Positions 1 through 4,860 of a stretch of DNA of 5,386 bases are shown here, piece after piece (the stretch's first letter is position 1; every line of letters begins with the position of its first letter). The notes beneath the pieces are model-generated. The model was not told the DNA's origin, searched no databases, and saw only the letters and a program-made list of their open reading frames with translations. The translations under genes were made by a program, and so were the position numbers. Source of the stretch: Actinomycetota bacterium (GTDB taxonomy: Bacteria > Margulisbacteria > Marinamargulisbacteria > SXXA01); assembly GCA_005791325.1 (NCBI GenBank), contig SXXA01000108.1, positions 1 to 5,386 of the forward strand. The letters are read 5' to 3'.

Positions 1-161
1 AATAAAACCCCTTTTCGTTTTAAGGCCTCAATATGTTGCTGAACGGCCCTAACTGTAATTGAAAACGCGCCCCCAATTTGGCGTAAGGATGGAAATTGAC
101 CATAATCGGTTTGATATTTGGTAATAAACGTTAGAATTTGGGATTGCTTATCGGTTAACAT
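1..161 (-). CDS. lexA: LexA-type SOS repressor, N-terminal DNA-binding domain (partial, runs off left edge)
   Basis: Fifty-three codons are visible, starting MLTDKQSQILTFI. They match the LexA winged-helix domain: 'LTxKQ..IL.FI' helix 1, then 'YGQFPSLRQIG' (compare 'G.PPT..EI' in LexA), then a recognition helix and 'H(I/L)xALxRKGV'. LexA represses DNA-damage (SOS) genes and is inactivated by RecA-stimulated self-cleavage; the cleavage and Ser-Lys protease domain lies outside the window, so cleavability cannot be judged. The recognition region reads ITVRAVQQHIEAL where E. coli has RSPNAAEEHLKAL, so operator preference may differ. The ATG at 161 is preceded by AAGGAG at 5 nt, which fixes the start. 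The gene has its own promoter with palindromes over both boxes, as expected for an autoregulated lexA. A LexA-like paralogue or phage-type S24 repressor is possible. Confidence 0.85.
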   Translation of the reverse strand, partial: MLTDKQSQILTFITKYQTDYGQFPSLRQIGGAFSITVRAVQQHIEALKRKGVL

Positions 162-166
162 AACGA

Positions 167-172
167 CTCCTT
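167..172 (-). promoter_or_regulatory. Shine-Dalgarno site of the lexA-type gene
   Basis: The minus strand reads AAGGAG, ending 5 nt before the ATG at 161. It decides the start of the lexA-type gene. Confidence 0.85.
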
Positions 173-195
173 GGACTTAAAAAAGACAAATCAAC

Positions 196-220
196 ACTGT
201 ATATATACAGTATATATACA
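196..220. promoter_or_regulatory. Overlapping AT-rich palindromes, probable LexA operator
   Basis: Two perfect palindromes overlap. ACTGTATATATACAGT (196-211) is a 16-nt palindrome. A 23-nt palindrome at 198-220 has 11-nt arms (TGTATATATAC / GTATATATACA) around a central A at 209. The block also reads as two tandem copies of GTATATATACA. It resembles the E. coli SOS box but the CTGT and ACAG half-sites are 6 nt apart, not 8. It covers the predicted -10 box and start point of the lexA-type promoter, the right place for an autorepressing operator. Binding by this LexA is inferred. Confidence 0.7.
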
Positions 221-239
221 TTCTATTGTGGGTTGTCAA
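211..239 (-). promoter_or_regulatory. Sigma70-type promoter of the lexA-type gene
   Basis: The minus strand shows a consensus -35 TTGACA (239-234), a 17-nt spacer, then TATATA (216-211). A -10 of TATACT at 214-209 with a 19-nt spacer is the alternative. The predicted start near 204 gives a leader of about 40 nt before the AAGGAG and ATG. The -10 lies in the AT-rich palindrome block and the -35 lies inside a second palindrome (228-244). Confidence 0.75.
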
Positions 240-244
240 CCCAC
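228..244. promoter_or_regulatory. 17-nt perfect palindrome covering the -35 box
   Basis: GTGGGTTGTCAACCCAC has two 8-nt arms around a central T at 236. The -35 hexamer TTGACA (minus strand) sits at its centre. It could be a second operator or simply part of the inverted-repeat-rich spacer; with a 1-nt centre it suits protein-dimer binding better than an RNA hairpin. Confidence 0.45.
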
Positions 245-259
245 TTATTAATACTCACC

Positions 260-272
260 GGTGCGTAGCACC
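260..272. repeat. Stem-triloop 1 (5-bp stem)
   Basis: GGTGC-GTA-GCACC is a perfect 5-bp inverted repeat with a 3-nt loop. It is the shortest of the group. Confidence 0.5.
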
Positions 273-294
273 CACATTTAAACCCCCACCCCAA

Positions 295-313
295 CCCTCC
301 CCTAAGGGGAGGG
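295..313. repeat. Stem-triloop 2 (8-bp stem, REP-like)
   Basis: The arms CCCTCCCC (295-302) and GGGGAGGG (306-313) pair perfectly around TAA. The preceding 'CCCCCACCCCAA' gives the layout of a REP-like intergenic repeat. Confidence 0.7.
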
Positions 314-327
314 AGATATTAAGATAG

Positions 328-344
328 CGGGCACTGCGTGCCCG
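328..344. repeat. Stem-triloop 3 (7-bp stem)
   Basis: CGGGCAC-TGC-GTGCCCG is a perfect 7-bp inverted repeat with a 3-nt loop, 14 nt from hairpin 2 and 7 nt from hairpin 4. Confidence 0.65.
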
Positions 345-351
345 AACCCGC

Positions 352-372
352 CATAAGGGCCTTGCCCTTATG
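352..372. repeat. Stem-triloop 4 (9-bp stem)
   Basis: The arms CATAAGGGC (352-360) and GCCCTTATG (364-372) pair perfectly around CTT. This is the longest stem of the group. Confidence 0.7.
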
Positions 373-403
373 ACTCCCAAATGGCTTCAATCATACCCGC
401 CTT

Positions 404-422
404 AAAGGGGCTACGCCCCTTT
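404..422 (-). terminator. Stem-triloop 5, possible terminator of the aldolase operon
   Basis: AAAGGGGC and GCCCCTTT pair perfectly (8 bp) around TAC, 45 nt beyond the aldolase stop codon. On the minus-strand transcript the stem ends in UUU and is then followed by AAGG, so the U-tract is short and belongs to the stem. Its position suits termination, but the structure is not a strong intrinsic terminator and may be just another member of the hairpin group. Confidence 0.35.
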
Positions 423-434
423 CAACCCCCCTTT

Positions 435-453
435 CCCTTAAGGTTCCCAAGGG
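435..453. repeat. Weaker inverted repeat at the aldolase end of the spacer
   Basis: CCCTT (435-439) pairs with AAGGG (449-453) across a 9-nt loop, and CCTTAAGG (436-443) is itself an 8-nt palindrome. It is the first inverted repeat met by transcription leaving the aldolase gene, and is less regular than the triloop hairpins. Confidence 0.35.
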
Positions 454-467
454 GACGCCCAACAGAA

Positions 468-1490
468 TTACAAGGATAACCCTTGTCGATAATGTTCAGA
501 CTCCCAATTAAGCAAGTCAGCGCACTCTGCATCCGATAAAACAGTGGGGGGGGTCTGCGGGGGATGGGCATTTAATACCACCCCATATGCCCACAATTGT
601 TGCAATTGCGCCATCGATAAATGTCGGCTGGCCATGATGCCACTCGGTAATAGCCCCCATGCCGTTTGTGAATCAATATAGCTGTCTTCACGGTTGTATC
701 GGGGCGCAGAAGCCCCCAAAAAAACCACATGATCGGGACAAATCGCCCAAGGGGTATCGGGCTTATCCCTGTGGTGATGGGCAATCTGCTGGATGGTAGG
801 GTCGGTTAGCCATTGGGGATCATCCGTCGATTTGTCAAAAGATGGATGGGTCAAATAAGGGGGGGTCTGCAAAGGCGGAATCCCCCCCATGGATTGAATG
901 GCGACACCCAATTTGCTATTGATCTCGGTGAGCGTTGATTGAACCTCAGAGACCGTATTTCCACCGATAATCACCCCATGATTCTGTAAAAACACAACCG
1001 ATGTGTTAGGGGTGAATCGGTCTTGAATGGCCATTGCCAATGGGGCCCCCGGCTTGATGTAAGGCACCCAAATCCATGAACCATGATGACCCAATATATC
1101 CGTTAATATTTGAGGGGCATCCGCTCGTATCAAAATGGATAAACAGGTTAAATCATGTAAGTGCAATACCAAGCGTTGTGGTAATAACGCATGAAACAAG
1201 GTTTCAATGGATGGACGCAAGGGGCCATCGCCGATAAATGGTTGAATATGACGGGTCGACAATTGATAACGTAAGCTGGGTAAGTTAACCGGTACAAACA
1301 TCGGCTCTTGCTCGCAAAAAGCCAACCATTTGCCCGATGCCTTCACCCATAAGGTGTCATCGGTTTTCCAAGATGCATTACCCCCTGCACCTTGTACCCA
1401 ATGCCACTGTGAGGCAATGGTTGCCACATACGAAACCCAGTCCCGAATGAGCGAATCGGCTAAATAGGATTCCACTGAGATGTCATCCAA
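468..1490 (-). CDS. Class II (zinc-dependent) aldolase/epimerase family protein
   Basis: Members cleave, condense or epimerise ketose phosphates with a zinc ion (FucA, RhaD, AraD). Visible are the phosphate-binding GAGGNAS (34-40) and KASG (50-53), a probable catalytic Glu96 in 'RPSIE', zinc ligands His110 and His112 in 'LHLHD' and His171 in 'QNHG', and 'VPYIKPG' (142-148). All catalytic positions appear intact. A C-terminal region (about 248-340) ends in 'WESEHYRQ', resembling the tail in aldolases related to the RhaD aldolase/dehydrogenase fusions. At 340 aa it is longer than the roughly 215-aa FucA core. The start is uncertain: the frame opens with TTG at 1490, overlapping the HAD gene by 31 nt with no clear ribosome site; GTG at 1475 (335 aa, 16-nt overlap, weak GGA upstream) is as good. 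No in-frame ATG exists. It is the last gene of the operon. Substrate unknown. Confidence 0.88.
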   Translation of the reverse strand: MDDISVESYLADSLIRDWVSYVATIASQWHWVQGAGGNASWKTDDTLWVKASGKWLAFCEQEPMFVPVNLPSLRYQLSTRHIQPFIGDGPLRPSIETLFHALLPQRLVLHLHDLTCLSILIRADAPQILTDILGHHGSWIWVPYIKPGAPLAMAIQDRFTPNTSVVFLQNHGVIIGGNTVSEVQSTLTEINSKLGVAIQSMGGIPPLQTPPYLTHPSFDKSTDDPQWLTDPTIQQIAHHHRDKPDTPWAICPDHVVFLGASAPRYNREDSYIDSQTAWGLLPSGIMASRHLSMAQLQQLWAYGVVLNAHPPQTPPTVLSDAECADLLNWESEHYRQGLSL

Positions 1491-2170
1491 TGGGTAAGTT
1501 GAGCATAGTCATAAAACCCCAGTGATGCCTGCTGATCCGCAACCGAGTGGGTGTCTAATTTATGAAAAAAAGGAATACCCAATGCCATGGCGCCCCTCCC
1601 GTCAGTCGCTGGATTATCTCCCACCATAATGGTATCAGCAGGCTGTAACTGGAGCTTATGCAAGGCCAACTCAAAGGGGGCTGGGTTGGGCTTTTCGCAT
1701 CCCGCTTCTTCACTGGTCACCACATAATGAATGAGGGGATCAATGGCCAAATAAGCCAATTTTCGGAACTGAATTTGGACCGTTAAATCAGTAACAATCA
1801 CAACCGGAATCCCCCATAATCGGCACTGATCTAACCAGTTGTAGGCCCCTTCAAATAACACCATGGATCTTAAAAAACAATGCCAATAAATCTGCTCTAG
1901 TTCCAAGCTGAGTACCACTTGTGAGCGTAATCCCAATTGCTCAAGTGCAGTTTGAATATACAACAATCGGTGATGAGATGCAGCGACGGCTCCCAATCGC
2001 GATTTGACCATTTGTTTGGCATGGGAAATGGCTGATTCGGCATCGCTTGGCTGAATGGAGGTGTGTCGACATAGGGTTTCAACCATTAGTTGATGTGCCG
2101 CTTGGTGGGCGGTTTGATAGGGGTAAAGGGTGTTATCTAAATCCAATAAAATAGCGCGAGGGATGCTCAT
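1460..2170 (-). CDS. HAD-superfamily hydrolase (probable sugar-phosphate phosphatase)
   Basis: This 236-aa protein shows all four haloacid-dehalogenase motifs: I, DLDNT with nucleophile Asp10 and acid Asp12; II, Thr127 in 'VVIVTD'; III, Lys160 in 'GCEKPNP'; IV, 'VGDNPATD' with Asp185 and Asp190. The helical stretch between motifs I and II (about 20-110) is a C1-type cap, as in phosphoglycolate-phosphatase-like enzymes, so small phosphorylated metabolites are the likely substrates. It is cytosolic, with no signal peptide. The ATG at 2170 has AGGAG 6 nt upstream, so the start is secure. It begins 69 nt after the kinase-fusion gene and its 3' end overlaps the aldolase, suggesting it dephosphorylates an intermediate of the same pathway. 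This fold also includes dehalogenases and mutases, so the exact reaction is not fixed. Confidence 0.9.
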   Translation of the reverse strand: MSIPRAILLDLDNTLYPYQTAHQAAHQLMVETLCRHTSIQPSDAESAISHAKQMVKSRLGAVAASHHRLLYIQTALEQLGLRSQVVLSLELEQIYWHCFLRSMVLFEGAYNWLDQCRLWGIPVVIVTDLTVQIQFRKLAYLAIDPLIHYVVTSEEAGCEKPNPAPFELALHKLQLQPADTIMVGDNPATDGRGAMALGIPFFHKLDTHSVADQQASLGFYDYAQLTHWMTSQWNPI

Positions 2171-2176
2171 GTGGGT

Positions 2177-2181
2177 CTCCT
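2177..2181 (-). promoter_or_regulatory. Shine-Dalgarno site of the HAD hydrolase
   Basis: The minus strand reads AGGAG, 6 nt before the ATG at 2170. It is the only strong ribosome binding site inside the operon part of the window, and the gene it serves is the only one here that does not overlap its upstream neighbour. Confidence 0.8.
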
Positions 2182-2239
2182 AATTATAAGTTGGAATCAA
2201 GAAAGGCGAATATAACAGGCCCAAGATCACGTATCCCCA

Positions 2240-4330
2240 TTATGGGTGATTCCGATGCAAGGCCAGATGAATGTGAACAGCGGTGAATAACTGCATGAGG
2301 CCAATAGACCCAGCACCCCACTTGGCATGAGGGTCTAGTAAATTCTCGGCATGGGGAATCAAGCGACTGGCAATCAGAGACAAGTCATTTGGCTTTGGGT
2401 CGCCTTCAATCTGAATTTCAAAATAACCATCTTGAATCTCTCCCCATGTAACAACCGATAACCCTGCAATCACAATTAAGTCCCGCTGTAATCGCTGGAA
2501 CCATTCGCCATATCGAGAGTGTACAACCAGTCGGCAAGGTCCAATGGGGGCATTGGGAATCAGGGAGTGAAGGGGGATGAGTTTAAACACCAAGTCAGCC
2601 CAGTCGCGTTGCGGATGAATAAATCGGTTGGCATCCATTTGCCGTTTTTCAATATTGGCCAACACAGACTCCAAAGAATGGCCCCTCTCACCCACATCTC
2701 GGCTAATTTTAAGATGTCGTCGCAACGACTCGTCCATATCCAAATAAATGGATAAATGGCATCGTTTGCGAATAGAGGGTAATAACAAAACATGAAGCCC
2801 ACTGGCAATGACAAAATCATTGCTGCGTTTTGGGTGAGGGGTACTCATTTTGCCGGTATGGTGATTATATTCTCGACATATAATTTGGGTGCCACTCGCC
2901 AAGGTTAATACATCGTTTTGAAATCCATCCAAATGATTGGCCAAGGGGTTTAAATGGGTCATCACTTTCCACATGGGTTGGTGCCGATCCCAAGAATGAT
3001 AATCATCCCCTGAAATGGTACTCACCGAATGAGGGCCGAGGATATCCCCTACCGCTTGTTGCAACGTGTCTTTACCCACCCCCGAGTCACCGGCAATCCC
3101 CAACAAAAAGGGGGTGCGGGATCGTCTGAAAAAAGGATCGGAAATGACCCGATCTCGCCACAGTCGGAACCACGCCAGCCCCCCAATCCCCAACAATAGG
3201 GTAAGATTCATTAAGTGGCCTTGTTGAGATACAAATACCCAGATGGGGTGCTGTAATAATAAAATAGGTGGCGTGGGCCACCCTGAAAAATAGGTCACGG
3301 CCAATAGGCTATGCAATACAGCATAAGTGCCAATTAAACCGATTGTAATGCGATCCGATTCGGCTTGAATAAGTATTAAAAAGGGAAATGCCCATAAAAT
3401 CCAACCTGGAGTGGAGGGGGATAATAGGGCAAGCCCCAAGAATATAAGCCCCGTAATGGTAATAAACAGATTAAAGTTAAGGCGACGGGTACGCCAAATA
3501 CTATAAAGGGCCAATCCATAAGCCAGCGGTAATAAGGCCACCGGATCGGTGCCAATTGACCATGTTAAACTCGCCAACTTTTGTACCTCACGGTTATAAA
3601 TTAACATGCTAGAAATGGAGCCGGATAATAAGTTGGGGAGCCACAAAAGGGGAGATACCAGCAAAGCACCTATGACCACTGGTTTAAATTGGTGGCGGAT
3701 GGCATTGTTTTTAAAAAAAAAGAGTATAAAAAAAGGAGCGGCCAGAATCATGCTAAATTTGGTTGCAATGGATGCCATTAAGGCAACCCCAACCAACCCA
3801 AATCGGTGGGTCTGGATGGCAACAAGGGCCAATGTTAACCATGCAATGGGAATTAAATCGTTAAATCCAAGAGCGTAACTGAGCAAAATAGGAATGGGGG
3901 ACAACCAGTAGGTGATCATTAAAAAACGGGGACGATTCGGAATAAGACGGGTCAGTAGTTTTAAGGTGATGAGGTCTGTTAGTAATAGGGTGATTGCATA
4001 GCCAAAATAAGCGGGAGCACCCATCCAATGGCTCATCACAATTCCGGGTAATAGGGTCAGCCACATGCTATACCCATAGGGAAAGGCCTGGGGATCACCC
4101 CCATGTGCCAACCATGTCCCCCACGGGTCGAAAGACCAGTTGGCGATACTATGGGACATAAATGGTACATACCATGTCGATACAATGGATGGGGTTAATG
4201 CCAGGATGAGCCCCAATCGGATGAATACTCCGATTAGAAACAATGCCTGAGGCCCCATGAGGGCTTTTAGATACCGACCGATTCGTGCCATTTTAAAGGG
4301 TGTTTGGTGCAAATGGCATCCCATTGCCAT
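2240..4330 (-). CDS. Membrane GT-C-type glycosyltransferase fused to phosphoribulokinase-like kinase domain
   Basis: A 696-aa two-part protein. Residues about 27-390 hold 11-12 hydrophobic segments. The first non-membrane loop carries 'FDPW' (67-70) and 'GGDPQAFPYGY' (77-87), typical of GT-C transferases (GT39/GT87/PIG-M type) that use polyprenyl-phosphate sugars outside the membrane. Residues about 405-696 resemble class II phosphoribulokinase along their length: P-loop GDSGVGKDT (414-422), DDYHSWDR (442-449), NPLANHLD (461-468), YNHHTG (488-493), GLH (511-513), RDVGERGHS (544-552), and the C-terminal 'GxGLxQ..' region (about 672-690). Ser510 replaces the Glu expected in 'VIEGLH', and Val418 replaces the redox Cys of photosynthetic enzymes. 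An even segment count would place the kinase in the cytoplasm. One continuous frame, no sign of sequencing error. Start: AAGGG lies only 2 nt before the ATG at 4330 but 8 nt before the ATG at 4324; ATG 4291 (Met14) is also possible. Confidence 0.85.
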   Translation of the reverse strand: MAMGCHLHQTPFKMARIGRYLKALMGPQALFLIGVFIRLGLILALTPSIVSTWYVPFMSHSIANWSFDPWGTWLAHGGDPQAFPYGYSMWLTLLPGIVMSHWMGAPAYFGYAITLLLTDLITLKLLTRLIPNRPRFLMITYWLSPIPILLSYALGFNDLIPIAWLTLALVAIQTHRFGLVGVALMASIATKFSMILAAPFFILFFFKNNAIRHQFKPVVIGALLVSPLLWLPNLLSGSISSMLIYNREVQKLASLTWSIGTDPVALLPLAYGLALYSIWRTRRLNFNLFITITGLIFLGLALLSPSTPGWILWAFPFLILIQAESDRITIGLIGTYAVLHSLLAVTYFSGWPTPPILLLQHPIWVFVSQQGHLMNLTLLLGIGGLAWFRLWRDRVISDPFFRRSRTPFLLGIAGDSGVGKDTLQQAVGDILGPHSVSTISGDDYHSWDRHQPMWKVMTHLNPLANHLDGFQNDVLTLASGTQIICREYNHHTGKMSTPHPKRSNDFVIASGLHVLLLPSIRKRCHLSIYLDMDESLRRHLKISRDVGERGHSLESVLANIEKRQMDANRFIHPQRDWADLVFKLIPLHSLIPNAPIGPCRLVVHSRYGEWFQRLQRDLIVIAGLSVVTWGEIQDGYFEIQIEGDPKPNDLSLIASRLIPHAENLLDPHAKWGAGSIGLMQLFTAVHIHLALHRNHP

Positions 4331-4860
4331 TGCCCTTGGGTTGAGGCGGTGATAAACGCATCCAAATCATGCGGTCGTCCCTGTAATTCAGGTGAAACGG
4401 CACATAATTTAAACCCGGCGGTACGCAAGCAGGCGAGGTCTTGGGACGTAAACCAAGTGCCGTTAAATTGATCGACCCATACCCAATCGATGTCGCCCGA
4501 TAGGTGCAGGGCCGTTTGTAAGGATTCATATTCAGAGACACGAACCGCACATCGCCGTTCACCCAAACGTGCGGTTTTAATTAAAAACGGAAAACTTTGA
4601 TCCAGAAAAAAATAGTCCGCAATCCCATAATGGGCCATGCGTTGAATCAAGGCAGTTTCGAGACCTTCTTCTTTTACATTTAAAATTAAGGTGCCATGTT
4701 GATAGTGTGGTAGCCACTCATCAAGCGGGGTGCCCCATTCAAACGGATCATGATGAACCATCAGGGATGCCCCAGTCGATCGAATATCAATCTCAACCCC
4801 CCATTGCGTGGGGGTTTCCAATAACAACGGAATGGTATTTCGACGGTGGGCAATGATCAT
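4267..4860 (-). CDS. Glycerophosphodiester-phosphodiesterase-like protein (short form)
   Basis: The 197-aa protein begins directly at the first strand of the GDPD/PLC-like TIM barrel: 'IIAHRRNT' (2-9, catalytic His5-Arg6), then 'VEIDIR' (22-27) with metal ligands Glu23 and Asp25, then 'VHHDPF' (35-40) with the second catalytic His, probably His37. 'LNVKEEG' (60-66) matches the family's 'E.K.EG' strand. These enzymes hydrolyse glycerophosphodiesters or related sugar phosphodiesters. No signal peptide is seen, so it should be cytosolic. It is short for the family (often about 240-300 aa), and the C-terminal strands 'GFKLCAVSPELQGR' and 'DAICTKHP' indicate a compact but complete barrel. Its ATG overlaps the upstream stop (ATGA at 4857-4860) with no Shine-Dalgarno site, implying coupling; its 3' end overlaps the next gene by up to 64 nt. 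The natural substrate may be a phosphodiester made by this pathway rather than a phospholipid product. Confidence 0.75.
   Translation of the reverse strand: MIIAHRRNTIPLLLETPTQWGVEIDIRSTGASLMVHHDPFEWGTPLDEWLPHYQHGTLILNVKEEGLETALIQRMAHYGIADYFFLDQSFPFLIKTARLGERRCAVRVSEYESLQTALHLSGDIDWVWVDQFNGTWFTSQDLACLRTAGFKLCAVSPELQGRPHDLDAFITASTQGQWQWDAICTKHPLKWHESVGI
4333..4337 (-). promoter_or_regulatory. Ribosome binding site for the kinase-fusion gene
   Basis: The minus strand reads AAGGG inside the upstream phosphodiesterase gene. Its spacing is 2 nt to ATG 4330 and 8 nt to ATG 4324, which favours the second ATG. The codons between add only two residues. Confidence 0.5.

Larger units (their letters stand above)
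240..467. other. Non-coding spacer between aldolase and lexA-type gene, dense in short hairpins
   Basis: No convincing coding frame is visible on either strand. The stretch holds five perfect inverted repeats, each with a 3-nt loop (listed separately), and a sixth weaker one. The part near 281-313 has the layout 'CCCCCACCCCAACCCTCCCC..GGGGAGGG', a form I recognise as common among REP-like intergenic repeats of many bacterial genomes. The region lies downstream of the aldolase operon and upstream of the lexA promoter, so it may end transcription and shield lexA from read-through. Confidence 0.7.

Noticed and set aside
240..467. CRISPR array or tandem repeat in the hairpin-rich spacer
   Set aside because: The arms of the hairpins differ in sequence and there are no equal repeats with regular spacers.
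2183..2188. Perfect TATAAT -10 hexamer on the minus strand just before the HAD gene
   Set aside because: No good -35 lies 16-18 nt upstream (TTCGCC, ATTCGC, TATTCG), there is no extended -10 TG, and the start point would fall on the Shine-Dalgarno site. Read-through from the upstream operon is simpler.
2519..2755. Plus-strand open frame of 78 codons inside the kinase-fusion gene
   Set aside because: It lies wholly opposite the clear phosphoribulokinase-like coding frame and has no recognisable motif; a shadow frame.
2240..3130. Calvin-cycle phosphoribulokinase as the function of the C-terminal domain
   Set aside because: The domain is fused to a membrane transferase, lacks the acidic 'VIEGLH' residue and the redox Cys, and sits with glycosyltransferase genes, so carbon fixation is unlikely.
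3606..3878. Plus-strand open frame of 90 codons opposite the membrane domain
   Set aside because: Antisense to hydrophobic segments of the GT-C domain, with no ribosome site or motif that supports it.
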